A stretch of DNA of 50,922 bases from Bacillus cereus group sp. RP43 (GTDB lineage: Bacteria > Bacillota > Bacilli > Bacillales > Bacillaceae_G), in NCBI RefSeq assembly GCF_040459645.1, contig NZ_JARVHQ010000004.1, positions 1 through 50,922 of the forward strand. Reading direction: 5' to 3'. The position numbers and the translations under genes are program-made. Each line of letters begins with the position of its first letter. Position 1 is the first letter of the stretch. The notes under the pieces are model-generated. The model worked only from the letters and a program-made list of their open reading frames with translations, ran no database searches and was not told where the DNA came from. Positions 1 to 7,645 of this stretch are shown here, in pieces.

Positions 1-754
1 TAGACTGAGCTATCAAAACGAAAAAGATTATCGTGTTGGTTTTAGAAATAATATCATTGGTATCATTGACTGGTGTTATTCTAAAAACATTCAACCATTC
101 CTTATTACAACTCAAGCAACAGTTGAACCAGGAGTACAAACTAATTATGTAGGGACTTATCCATTAAGAACAAGCGAGCATATTAACTCTATAGCAAATG
201 AAGTGAAACGAGAACTCGCGAAGGAATATAAACTCGAGATAATCGATTTAAACAAATTCACTGAAATGTTTTTAATCTATTCATCAGTCCCTACAAAAAC
301 AATTATCTCAGATAGATTACATTTTGGTAATGTTGGTCACAGATACGAAGCGGATGTCTTATTCTCACAACTGTCACCAAGAGTAATCTATGCTGATAGT
401 TATACAAAAATTGATTATTCCAGTCAGAGGGTTAAGGACAGCGTCCCTGAAGATTGGTTAACTTTCCCTACATCACCATCTGATAACTTCAAGGTATATG
501 TTAATTATACAAAATCTGATTCTGCTGATATGAAGATTATGACTGTGTGGGTATTTAATAACACGAAGAAAAAGTTAACATTAAAGGCTTACCGTAATGA
601 TTCGTCATCCACATACGTAAAAGTAAATGGAGTAACTACAGTTTTATCTACTCCGGAAGTGGTAATAGGCGATTTAGATTTAGGTTTATATAAATTAGAA
701 GTATTTACTGGTGAATCAACTAATGTAGACTTTAAAGGGTTTATATTAAGTTAG
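1..754 (+). CDS. Tail protein with SGNH/GDSL hydrolase domain, C-terminal part (starts at 49616)
   Basis: These are the last 251 residues of the split SGNH protein. Base 1 is the third base of the Asp436 codon. The catalytic block V is SDRLHFGNVGH, giving Asp540 and His543 to pair with Ser351 from the other end of the window. After the hydrolase comes about 110 residues of beta-rich sequence that could be a trimerisation or binding tip. The ATG at 203 is internal and has no ribosome site, so it is not a gene start. Confidence 0.8.
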   Translation, partial: RLSYQNEKDYRVGFRNNIIGIIDWCYSKNIQPFLITTQATVEPGVQTNYVGTYPLRTSEHINSIANEVKRELAKEYKLEIIDLNKFTEMFLIYSSVPTKTIISDRLHFGNVGHRYEADVLFSQLSPRVIYADSYTKIDYSSQRVKDSVPEDWLTFPTSPSDNFKVYVNYTKSDSADMKIMTVWVFNNTKKKLTLKAYRNDSSSTYVKVNGVTTVLSTPEVVIGDLDLGLYKLEVFTGESTNVDFKGFILS

Positions 755-802
755 TAAGATATCAAAAGAGAACTCAATAAAATACGGCTTTTACAACAAA
801 AC

Positions 803-834
803 AAAGCGTGCTTATAGCATGCTTTTTTATTTTT
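803..834 (+). terminator. Terminator of the tail operon
   Basis: An 8-bp stem AAGCGTGC/GCATGCTT with loop TTATA is followed by a T-rich run. It lies between the SGNH tail gene and the lysis genes, so the lysis genes may depend on read-through or their own promoter. Confidence 0.75.
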
Positions 835-851
835 AGAAAAGGAGTGAAAAA

Positions 852-1091
852 ATGGCTGAATTAAAACATGATGATATGAAAGAACTACTTGTTGGGCTAA
901 CAAGGGTAGAAACCAAACTCGATACTTTAGGAAATGTAAAAGAAGTTGCCATTGAAGCCCAGCAATCAGCAAAAAGCGCACATATGCGTGTAGATCGATT
1001 AGATAAATTGGTGTTTTGGATTGGTACTACAGTAGTAGGGGCTATTATCACAGGCGGGATAATGGCTCTTTTTAAATTCGCAGGAAAGTAG
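852..1091 (+). CDS. xhlA: Haemolysin XhlA-like lysis protein
   Basis: This 79-residue protein has an amphipathic, coiled-coil-like N-terminal half (residues about 5-50) and one C-terminal membrane segment (about 53-73, FWIGTTVVGAIITGGIMALF). That is the architecture of XhlA of PBSX-type phages. It works with the holin at the membrane to release the endolysin. The start follows AAAAGGAGTGAAAAA at good spacing. It lies 8 bases upstream of the holin and is probably co-translated with it. Confidence 0.8.
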   Translation: MAELKHDDMKELLVGLTRVETKLDTLGNVKEVAIEAQQSAKSAHMRVDRLDKLVFWIGTTVVGAIITGGIMALFKFAGK

Positions 1092-1099
1092 GGAAAAGA

Positions 1100-1306
1100 A
1101 TGAATAAAGAAAATATCAAAAAACGATTCCGCAACTGGCGTACCTGGGTTGCGGTTTTTTCTTTGCTTGGATTTTTGTTTACGAAATTCGGAGTTCCAGA
1201 GGCTAAAAGCTTCTTAGATGAATTGGCACCTTATTTATTATCCGTGGGTATCGCTCTAGGAATTTGGTCAGATCATGACGATAATCAAAAAGGGGATGTT
1301 GAGTAA
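1100..1306 (+). CDS. Holin
   Basis: This small protein (68 residues) has a basic N-terminus (KKRFRNWRTW), one hydrophobic segment (about 16-30), a second, weaker one (about 44-57) and an acidic tail. This is the pattern of class II phage holins such as the phi LC3/XhlB groups. It lies between xhlA and the amidase, with its stop overlapping the amidase start by one base. The holin role comes from size, topology and position; the exact family is not certain. Confidence 0.72.
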   Translation: MNKENIKKRFRNWRTWVAVFSLLGFLFTKFGVPEAKSFLDELAPYLLSVGIALGIWSDHDDNQKGDVE

Positions 1307-2016
1307 TGGAGATTAGAAAAAACTTAGTTGATCCAAGCAAATACGGTACAAAGTGTCCTTATACAATGAATCCAGAATTCATCACAGTTCACAATACTTA
1401 TAATGATGCTACAGCAGAAAATGAAGTGGCTTATATGATACGAAATAATAATGAAGTTTCGTTCCATGTTGCGATAGATGATAAAGAAGCTGTACAAGGT
1501 CTTCCTTTAGAACGCAATGCATGGGCTTGTGGTGATGGTAACGGAAATGGTAATCGCAAATCCATTAGTGTAGAAATATGTTATTCCCTAAGTGGTGGGG
1601 ATAGATATTATAAAGCTGAAAACAATGCAGCTATCGTTGTAGCTCAATTAATGAAACAATATAACATTCCAATCAGCAAGGTTCGCACGCACCAATCCTG
1701 GAATGGAAAATACTGTCCTCATCGTATGTTAGCCGAAGGACGCTGGAATAATTTTATTGAAAGAGTACAAAGTGCATATAATGGTGGTGTAAGTAACGTG
1801 AGTGTCGATAACGGAGTTCGCGTTAAAACAGGAGGTTTCAGCGACCAAGAAGCAGCTAAGGAAATCCTCGAATATGCATTAGCTCGCAAATGGTGGGTTG
1901 AGCCATTCGTTAATAATGGCGAGTTTTACTACATTACTGGAGGATTATATGAGCCACAGCTTTCTGAATTCGAAAAATGGATGAAAGATAACGGCTGGTG
2001 GTGTACTAGAGTATAG
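1306..2016 (+). CDS. Endolysin, N-acetylmuramoyl-L-alanine amidase (PlyL type)
   Basis: This 236-residue lysin cuts the bond between muramic acid and the stem peptide. Residues 1-155 form an Amidase_2 domain. Zinc ligands are His29 (TVHNT), His129 (RTHQSW) and Cys137 (KYCPH), and Glu90 (ISVEICY) is the catalytic acid. This numbering matches the B. anthracis prophage lysin PlyL. Residues about 170-236 form a small C-terminal cell-wall-binding domain (GGFSDQEAAKEIL ... LSEFEKWMKDNGWW). A terminator follows directly. Confidence in function is high because all catalytic residues are present. Confidence 0.93.
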   Translation: MEIRKNLVDPSKYGTKCPYTMNPEFITVHNTYNDATAENEVAYMIRNNNEVSFHVAIDDKEAVQGLPLERNAWACGDGNGNGNRKSISVEICYSLSGGDRYYKAENNAAIVVAQLMKQYNIPISKVRTHQSWNGKYCPHRMLAEGRWNNFIERVQSAYNGGVSNVSVDNGVRVKTGGFSDQEAAKEILEYALARKWWVEPFVNNGEFYYITGGLYEPQLSEFEKWMKDNGWWCTRV

Positions 2017-2023
2017 AATAAGA

Positions 2024-2048
2024 GCCGTCCTGTTGGGCGGCTTTTTTT
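2024..2048 (+). terminator. Terminator of the lysis operon
   Basis: The stem GCCGTCC/GGGCGGC with loop TGTT is followed by seven Ts. It separates the plus-strand lysis genes from the convergent yolD-like gene. Confidence 0.85.
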
Positions 2049-2400
2049 AGTGTATATTAATTAATTCATCGAATTTGAATTCTGTATTCAATCCAAATGC
2101 GTCTGTACAATACACGATTTTCAGCATTGGTTCAATGTGCAATACATTTATGTACATCTCATGTACCATTCCATCACGATAGTATGAAATTAATATTTCT
2201 TCTTTATTTTGCAGTGATTGTATAAGTCCAATTTGCAGCTGTTCTTTCATATCTTCCGTTACAATTGGTTTAGGTACTTTATTCAAATCCTCAAGTATTC
2301 CGCGAATTCCTTCATACTGCTCTGGCATACTGGCGAAAGGCTGCCATTTAACCATACCTCTCCCGCGTAATTTCGGTGTTCCCCAGTTCTGATGTTCCAT
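2047..2400 (-). CDS. YolD-like protein
   Basis: This 117-residue protein has the YolD-family signature near its N-terminus (RGRGMVKWQPFASMPEQ, residues 12-28). YolD-like proteins usually sit beside a Y-family polymerase (UvrX/YqjW) in SOS operons of Bacillus and are predicted UmuD-like partners. No polymerase gene is present here, so the protein may act with a host polymerase. Start ATG follows CGGGGGATC. A near-perfect LexA box lies in its promoter, which supports SOS control. Confidence 0.78.
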   Translation of the reverse strand: MEHQNWGTPKLRGRGMVKWQPFASMPEQYEGIRGILEDLNKVPKPIVTEDMKEQLQIGLIQSLQNKEEILISYYRDGMVHEMYINVLHIEPMLKIVYCTDAFGLNTEFKFDELINIH

Positions 2401-2429
2401 GATGATCCCCCGATTCGTGTAATTTATGT

Positions 2430-2460
2430 TTATTATACACGAACAAACGTTCTTTTATAA
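2430..2460 (-). promoter_or_regulatory. SOS (LexA) box and promoter for yolD
   Basis: The 14-mer CGAACAAACGTTCT at 2440-2453 matches the Bacillus LexA/DinR consensus CGAACRNRYGTTYC at 13 of 14 positions. On the minus strand a TATAAT -10 element (2431-2436) lies just downstream of it, with a weak -35. LexA bound here would block the yolD promoter until DNA damage. Confidence 0.7.
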
Positions 2461-2634
2461 AGGGTTATTTTATGCAAAATTTAAAAGGTAACTACATAAA
2501 GTTAGATACATTTTAAATAGTTATTTTATGTACATGCAACAAAAGTATATCCCTGGCATATAGCTAATAGCGTACAGCGCGCTTATAGCTAACAAACAAG
2601 TCCACTGCAAAAGTAGGGCTATTTTTTATGCCTA
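2454..2634. other. Intergenic stretch with paired TAGCTA repeats
   Basis: No gene is visible. Around 2560-2592 two TAGCTA copies flank AGCG/CGC arms that could fold into an imperfect hairpin. There is no T-run, so it is not a clear terminator. It lies downstream of the small HTH gene at 2660-2887. Confidence 0.3.
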
Positions 2635-2657
2635 TTTTGGTAATATCGGTATTATCG
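2635..2657 (-). promoter_or_regulatory. Repeated motif, copy A (TAYTACC pair)
   Basis: Read on the minus strand this is CGATAATACCGATATTACCAAAA: two TA(A/T)TACC units 9 bp apart. It resembles the site at 3000-3022 base for base over most of its length. It is a candidate operator. Confidence 0.45.
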
Positions 2658-2659
2658 TT

Positions 2660-2887
2660 TTACATTGTCCAGAAGTCATCAAAGTCGATATTTTTACCTG
2701 TTAGTTTTTTCAAGGATCTAATAATTTTTTGACCGTTCTTCATAGAAGGAGAAAAAGCATCTCCTTGGCATATTCTGCTGACTGTCCCTCTATTCACACC
2801 ACTTTCTCTTACTAAATCTTGTTGTGAAATCCCGTTCTTATCCAAGAATTTTCCGAATTTAGATCGTCGTTTACCCAAACCGAACAT
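2660..2887 (-). CDS. Small XRE-family HTH regulator
   Basis: This 75-residue protein has one helix-turn-helix at about residues 18-40 (ISQQDLVRESGVNRGTVSRI). The start follows AAAAGGAGCG. It is divergent from the 3036-6783 module, and a repeated TAYTACC motif lies on both sides of it, so it may control that module. Target genes are inferred from position only. Confidence 0.8.
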   Translation of the reverse strand: MFGLGKRRSKFGKFLDKNGISQQDLVRESGVNRGTVSRICQGDAFSPSMKNGQKIIRSLKKLTGKNIDFDDFWTM

Positions 2888-2999
2888 TGGAGAGCGCTCC
2901 TTTTATTTTTTTGTAACCATCCTGTCCAAAAATCAAACTTTCTAAACTTCAAAAAAGATTGAATATTGTTCAAGCAGCATGAAATACCTTTTAATAAAG

Positions 3000-3022
3000 C
3001 GATATTACCGCTACTACCAAAA
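3000..3022 (+). promoter_or_regulatory. Repeated motif, copy B (TAYTACC pair)
   Basis: CGATATTACCGCTACTACC followed by AAAA, just upstream of the ribosome site of the 3036 gene. Two TAYTACC units are 9 bp apart, as in copy A. The position suits autoregulation by the 3036 product or control by the HTH protein at 2660-2887. Confidence 0.5.
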
Positions 3023-3035
3023 GGGAGTGTTGCAG

Positions 3036-3383
3036 ATGGCTAAATTCAGCAAACCGGTGGCTTTTAATGAGAAGAACGAGAAAGACAGATTAATGTTAAA
3101 ACACGTTAAACGCCGTAATTTTAGCGGATACGTGAAGAAATTAATTTGGGAAGCTATGAGTCTCGAAATAGTAGAAAAAGAGCATACAAAGCAATCTGAA
3201 CAGCCAAAAGTGGAAGGATTTGAAATTAAAACAGAAAAAGTAATAACACCTGCTCCATCTTCAAAACCAAAACCGCAACCAACTGCATCCGAACGCATTC
3301 AACAACTTAAATCACAAACAAAGAAGCAGCAGACCTCACCGAGTCCACTGCCATTTATGCCCACTAGCCCACAAAGATATTAA
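3036..3383 (+). CDS. Small protein, possibly ribbon-helix-helix DNA-binding
   Basis: This 115-residue product starts at the ATG preceded by AAGGGAGTGTTGCAG. Residues 5-45 (KPVAFNEKNEKDRLMLKHV, then FSGYVKKLIWEAM) look like a short strand followed by two helices, the layout of RHH proteins such as ParR or plasmid accessory proteins. The rest is low-complexity, rich in Lys, Pro, Gln and Thr. It opens a unit with the membrane proteins and the ATPase. It could be a relaxosome-like or partition-like DNA binder for that unit; this is inference. Confidence 0.6.
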   Translation: MAKFSKPVAFNEKNEKDRLMLKHVKRRNFSGYVKKLIWEAMSLEIVEKEHTKQSEQPKVEGFEIKTEKVITPAPSSKPKPQPTASERIQQLKSQTKKQQTSPSPLPFMPTSPQRY

Positions 3384-3432
3384 CAAGTGATCCAATGATT
3401 GCTCCTATTACTACACCGATAGCTACATGCAT
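3364..3432 (-). CDS. Tiny hydrophobic peptide, 22 residues
   Basis: On the minus strand a GGAGGGG site sits 6 bases before an ATG opening MHVAIGVVIGAIIGSLVNIF plus two residues and a stop. The peptide is almost entirely a membrane helix. It overlaps the 3' end of the plus-strand gene at 3036-3383. The strong ribosome site favours a real gene; nothing shows function. Similar tiny membrane peptides include type I toxins and regulatory peptides. Confidence 0.4.
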   Translation of the reverse strand: MHVAIGVVIGAIIGSLVNIFVG

Positions 3433-3508
3433 TCGTAACCCCTCCGTTTTTAAGGATTTATCCGTTAGTATGTCCAGTTAAAAAAATAACATGTGAGAGG
3501 TGTACATC

Positions 3509-3862
3509 ATGGCGAAAACACAAGTGATTCCGTTTCGTGATTTTATGGATGGAAGCTACAAAAACAAGAAGAAAAGCGATATTACCGCTGTAAAAAAGGT
3601 TATTACCGGTACTACCGGTTCACTTATCATGATCCTACCTAAAGCAGCACTTGCGGCTGGTGTTAATAGCACCTTCGGAAATGTTCATGGAGCAATCATG
3701 AATGCGTTCGATGCAGGAGTAGTACTTGTAATCATATTCAGTGGTGCTAGTTGGGCTTTAGGTCATCGTACGAAGGCGTTAGAAATTCTAATAGGTGTGT
3801 CATGTGGATATATACTCGCTCGTCATGCTGTTGATATCAGAGATTTTCTACATGGAATATAA
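3509..3862 (+). CDS. Small membrane protein, pilin-like (VirB2/TrbC-type pattern)
   Basis: This 117-residue protein starts at the ATG after GAGAGGTGTACATC. A basic N-terminal part (residues 1-35) is followed by a signal-like segment ending in ALAAG (about 37-52). Two membrane segments follow, at about 70-87 (VVLVIIFSGASWALG) and 92-108. A long basic leader, an Ala-x-Ala-like site and two helices is the layout of VirB2/TrbC/PrgH-like T4SS pilins. No sequence identity to a named pilin can be claimed. It lies directly upstream of a second membrane protein and a VirD4-like ATPase. Confidence 0.6.
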   Translation: MAKTQVIPFRDFMDGSYKNKKKSDITAVKKVITGTTGSLIMILPKAALAAGVNSTFGNVHGAIMNAFDAGVVLVIIFSGASWALGHRTKALEILIGVSCGYILARHAVDIRDFLHGI

Positions 3863-3875
3863 GGGGGATAACACC

Positions 3876-4229
3876 ATGAAATTCATCTTAGAAGGCGGTC
3901 AAATGATTTTAGCTAATGCAGGTGGTTATATTGGCGAAAAAGCAAAAGAAGGCTCATTTATGGATGCTTTAAACAGTTTTAGCGATAGCATTGTTCATAC
4001 GGAAGTTGAGTTCATTTTAAAGCCAATCGGTTATTTCATTAAAGAATGCGGCGCATCACTATGGGATTGGTTTATTGTGAGTCTTCCCGACATCATGGGG
4101 TACACGACAATTGCAGCAGGAGCATTCATCATTATTTCATCCATGTTAGGTAAAGGAAGTATGATGAAAACGATAAGTTGGTACACAGCACTGTTAATTC
4201 TTGCTCTTACTATCCTTGGAGGTGTGTGA
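3876..4229 (+). CDS. Small membrane protein of the ATPase unit
   Basis: This 117-residue protein is preceded by AAGGGGGATAACACC. It has an amphipathic N-terminal half and hydrophobic segments at about 49-70 (FIKECGASLWDWFIVSLP), 74-92 (YTTIAAGAFIIISSML) and 100-117. I do not recognise the family. Its stop is one base before the GTG of the ATPase gene, and the ATPase's Shine-Dalgarno lies inside its last codons. Translation is therefore coupled, and the products probably form one complex. Confidence 0.7.
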   Translation: MKFILEGGQMILANAGGYIGEKAKEGSFMDALNSFSDSIVHTEVEFILKPIGYFIKECGASLWDWFIVSLPDIMGYTTIAAGAFIIISSMLGKGSMMKTISWYTALLILALTILGGV

Positions 4230-4230
4230 A

Positions 4231-6783
4231 GTGGATGAGAAGAAAGAAGAAAATTTACCGGATCAGGAGCAGAAGTTTTACTATCCTGCGCTTTATCTTG
4301 GTGGTGTGCCGGCCGTAATACCTAAGAAGAAAAAGAAGTGGTGGAAGCGAACGGAAACAATATCATGGTCCGATTTCTTTCAAACAGAGCAAAACAAAAT
4401 GGTCGTGTATCGTATTATTCCTCACAGTAATGTTACAAATAACACGCGCCGGTTATGGAAAGCTATTTATAAGATGTATGAAATGTATGAGTCACCAGGT
4501 ACACGCTTAGAACGTGATGGACTGCGCTTTATGTATCGTGAAAAGGATTTGTTTTGGTTTGATGTAATATTTAAACAAGAGAACGGCCAGAAGAAAATTG
4601 AGTTTTATGTTTCTACATCAGAGTACCAAGCAATTAAGTTAAAACGAAAATTAGAAAATAAGATGAGTGTCACAATTAAAGAAGCTTCTCTTGAGCAAAT
4701 ACAAGTCCCGGAAGAAAATACGATTATCCAGGAGTTAAAGTATCTAAAACACGATATATTTAGCTTGAACACAAATGCAAACGAGCAAAAGACACCTATC
4801 GCAGCAGTCATGAACACAATAGACGAATTGCAATTTGATGGTGATTTTGCAAGATTGAGCGTATGCAATGAAGCAGAGAATCGTCAGAAGTGGATAAAGA
4901 ATGCATCTTGGGCTTATGAAAAGCTTTCTAAAGGAAAAGTACCTCAAAGAGCCACAATAAACTCCAAGATGGTACTAGGGGCTTCAAAACAGGCGCTTGG
5001 CGGTTTCGTGAATGAAGTGAATTTCTTAATCACGGATTTGTTTAATGCGTTGGCCAATACATTTTTTAAAAGCAATAAGTCGTATGAGAAAGGTAAAGTG
5101 ATTGATAAACCGTTTAGTTTGGAAGACGAAATAAACTCACGTCATGTTAGTACCGCTAGTCGTGAAAAGTTAAATAACCCTGTCTTCAAAAGTCACATAC
5201 GTATTGCAGCACACTCACAAGACCGCCTAACCCGTGAAACGATTAGTGAAACCTTATCCCTCTCATTCAGTGAAATCGCTGATAATAACGAATTACATGG
5301 CGTTAAAATTAACATAAAGAGCAGGAAAAAAGAAGTTCTCCAAGAGTTAAATACATTACACCTATCCAAACGCACGAAAATGAATGGTAACGTGAATTTA
5401 ATCTCAACTGATGAAATGGCTAAGTTAGCAATGCAAATGCCTACAGCTGAATTGCAAAGGCGGTATGAGGAAGCGTTAAGCGTAAAAAAGAGAACGGAAA
5501 CAGATATTCCGAGTGTGTTATGTGATTCGAATGGGATTCATTTGGGTGAGAGTGAATTGAAAGATAAGAGAATACCAATCTATTTTCCTGTAAACAATCC
5601 GGATGAATTGTATAGAGGGTACACATTCATTGGAGGACAGGGAAATGGGAAAGATACTGCCATTAAAAACTGGGTGGTAGATGGCTGTCTAAATCATGGT
5701 ATTAGCGCAATTATCCCGGAGGTCATTGTTGAAGAAGGAGAGCGCGGCATGGCAGACGGCATAAGGGATGCGCTTCCTCCGGATAAAATAATTGATATTG
5801 ATTTGAGCGATGAAAACTATATTGTTCCGATGGATTTGACTGAAGTTATTACAAAGCTAGGACGTAAAGGTGCGAGTCGTTTTGCGGATGAAGTGACGGA
5901 TTTCTTTGGTGATATGGAGAAAATGGCTCGTTCTAAACGATACCTAAAAGCAGCAGCAAAGGCAGCAGGGGGATCTTTATTTAATATCAAGAGAATTATA
6001 GAGGACGAAGGATTTCGTATAAGCGTAATTGAACAGCTGCTCCAGGAAGGAAATAAAAGATTAGCAGAAGAGTTGCTTTCATGGGGAACTAATGAAGAGT
6101 TAGGAAGCAAAGCAGATGCAGTATTGAATCGTTTAGATGATTTCTTTGGTAACGATACCTTATTTGACATCTTTTCGCAGAATCCAAAGCAAGAGGTGGA
6201 TTTTGCAAAGTGGATGCAGGAGGGGAAAGTTGTTATTATTCGCATTCCGAACCGCAAATTAGGAGAATTAGCATCTAAAACGTTAGTGCATTGGATTACA
6301 TTAAAAACATTTATGACACGAATGCTTATGAGCAAAGAAGAACAGAAGAATGGCTGCTTCATGGTATTTAACGAGCCGGAGCAGTACGCAACTGAAGGAT
6401 TAACTAAACTAATGGGGCGTATCGGTACAGAGGGACGCAAGGAGCGCTTTGGAGCTTTATATGCATTCCATCATTGGAATAAGTTACCGACTTCCCTACA
6501 AGAGAATTTGCAAGGCGGTGGAGTGCAACAAATCCTTTTCTCGAATGATCATATTAAAACATTTGAGTTGTCCCAACATCGACTAGAGCCAACTATTTCA
6601 ATCGATGATGCAGCGAGATTACCACGATTCCATGCAATTATTTCTGTTAGAGCCGGTGGTGATTTGCAACATGCATTTATTTGTAAAATGAAACCTCCAG
6701 TTGAACAAAAATATAGTAACTCTTCCCTAACTAAACGGCACACCCAATTGTACGGTCGAAGCTGGGAAGAGTTACAAGGATAA
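4231..6783 (+). CDS. VirD4/TraG-like P-loop ATPase
   Basis: This 850-residue protein starts at GTG 4231 after GGAGG. The first 450 residues contain no clear domain; a basic stretch KKKKKWW lies near residue 30. The Walker A motif is GGQGNGKDT (468-476) and the Walker B-like strand is FMVFNEPEQ (710-718). A further conserved-looking block, GRIGTEGRKERFGALYAFHH, follows. This is the arrangement of hexameric DNA-pumping or coupling ATPases (VirD4, TraG, TcpA, HerA-FtsK superfamily). Such genes belong to conjugation systems, not to ordinary siphovirus modules. Upstream genes encode two membrane proteins. The role in DNA transfer is inferred. Confidence 0.75.
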   Translation: MDEKKEENLPDQEQKFYYPALYLGGVPAVIPKKKKKWWKRTETISWSDFFQTEQNKMVVYRIIPHSNVTNNTRRLWKAIYKMYEMYESPGTRLERDGLRFMYREKDLFWFDVIFKQENGQKKIEFYVSTSEYQAIKLKRKLENKMSVTIKEASLEQIQVPEENTIIQELKYLKHDIFSLNTNANEQKTPIAAVMNTIDELQFDGDFARLSVCNEAENRQKWIKNASWAYEKLSKGKVPQRATINSKMVLGASKQALGGFVNEVNFLITDLFNALANTFFKSNKSYEKGKVIDKPFSLEDEINSRHVSTASREKLNNPVFKSHIRIAAHSQDRLTRETISETLSLSFSEIADNNELHGVKINIKSRKKEVLQELNTLHLSKRTKMNGNVNLISTDEMAKLAMQMPTAELQRRYEEALSVKKRTETDIPSVLCDSNGIHLGESELKDKRIPIYFPVNNPDELYRGYTFIGGQGNGKDTAIKNWVVDGCLNHGISAIIPEVIVEEGERGMADGIRDALPPDKIIDIDLSDENYIVPMDLTEVITKLGRKGASRFADEVTDFFGDMEKMARSKRYLKAAAKAAGGSLFNIKRIIEDEGFRISVIEQLLQEGNKRLAEELLSWGTNEELGSKADAVLNRLDDFFGNDTLFDIFSQNPKQEVDFAKWMQEGKVVIIRIPNRKLGELASKTLVHWITLKTFMTRMLMSKEEQKNGCFMVFNEPEQYATEGLTKLMGRIGTEGRKERFGALYAFHHWNKLPTSLQENLQGGGVQQILFSNDHIKTFELSQHRLEPTISIDDAARLPRFHAIISVRAGGDLQHAFICKMKPPVEQKYSNSSLTKRHTQLYGRSWEELQG

Positions 6784-6828
6784 CAGGCAATATATATGTT
6801 ATGAACAGAAGGCGCATTATAGAATAAC

Positions 6829-6851
6829 AAGCCCTAATTGGGGCTTTTTTA
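6829..6851 (+). terminator. Terminator of the ATPase unit
   Basis: The stem AAGCCC/GGGCTT with loop TAATTG is followed by a run of Ts. It ends the 3036-6783 unit. Confidence 0.85.
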
Positions 6852-6908
6852 TTTGCAGGAATTTATTAAACATCATGGAATACTGTCACTAGGAGGTGTT
6901 GTGACGCT

Positions 6909-7499
6909 ATGACGGACGAAATTGTTTATTCTGCTAGTGAAGTATACAAACGACTAGAGATAAGTGATAGCACCCTTAGAAAGTACATGGAAGTATTGCA
7001 GCGCGAAAACTACGTTGTGAAGAAGGATAACCGTGGCAGACGCCAATACACGGAGCATGACGTTATGGTGATTGAAAAACTGATTGAACTCAGCAAGCAT
7101 GACGGTATGACGCTAGAGAAGGCAGCGAAGATGATTGCGCAGCGCTTAGAAATCGCCAATCCAAATGCGGAGACAGAGGAATCCCAAGACACCGATCTAA
7201 TCCCATTCCATATTCAACAGCAACTCCAACAACAGTACAGCGTTATGGCGCAAGAAATGAATCAAAGTATGTTAGCGATGGAGAAGCGATTAAGCGAGCG
7301 GGCTAAGCAAAACAACGAGGAAATCAAAGTGAGTATAGATCAACATAATGAACGAGTAGAAAAACGATTGGAAGCACGAGATGAGACGTTGATGAAGACA
7401 CTCCGTGAGATGCAGGAAACGAAGAGATTAATGCAGGAATACCGTGAAGAGGTTGCCGCTGCAAAAGAGAAGAAAAAGCCGTGGTGGAAGTTTTGGTGA
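6909..7499 (+). CDS. MerR-type HTH protein with DUF3967 tail
   Basis: This 196-residue protein begins with a MerR-like winged helix (residues 7-65: [20 protein letters not shown], then [10 protein letters not shown]). A long coiled coil follows (about 100-185), ending in the DUF3967-type tail KKKPWWKFW. Proteins of this build are common on B. cereus-group plasmids and resemble RacA, which links DNA to the cell pole. AGGAGGTG precedes the ATG. It lies next to the par locus, so a role in plasmid segregation or copy control is plausible but not shown. Confidence 0.8.
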   Translation: MTDEIVYSASEVYKRLEISDSTLRKYMEVLQRENYVVKKDNRGRRQYTEHDVMVIEKLIELSKHDGMTLEKAAKMIAQRLEIANPNAETEESQDTDLIPFHIQQQLQQQYSVMAQEMNQSMLAMEKRLSERAKQNNEEIKVSIDQHNERVEKRLEARDETLMKTLREMQETKRLMQEYREEVAAAKEKKKPWWKFW

Positions 7500-7539
7500 G
7501 GGGTTGTACCAAGAGGGAAAAGCGGGAGTATAAGTTTTT

Positions 7540-7612
7540 CCTGCTTAGGATAAAAAGATACATTTATCTTAAGATACAAAGATAAAAGGATAAAAAGATA
7601 CAAAGATACATA
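7540..7612. repeat. Centromere-like 8-bp repeats, right of parAB
   Basis: Tandem AAAGATA-type units (GGATAAAAAGATACA, AAAGATACAAAGATA) are the reverse complement of the TATCTTTN units found upstream of parA. They lie just beyond the parB stop and are likely ParB-binding. Confidence 0.7.
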
Positions 7613-7645
7613 AAGAAAAGCTATAAGGACGGGATTTCCTCATAG

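Noticed and set aside
203..754. Separate 183-residue protein starting at ATG 203
   Set aside because: The frame is open from base 2 and carries SGNH sequence upstream; the ATG has no ribosome site. It is part of the gene that starts at 49616.
5817..6440. 207-residue minus-strand protein
   Set aside because: It is the mirror frame of the VirD4-like ATPase gene; Ser/Pro-rich with no start signal.
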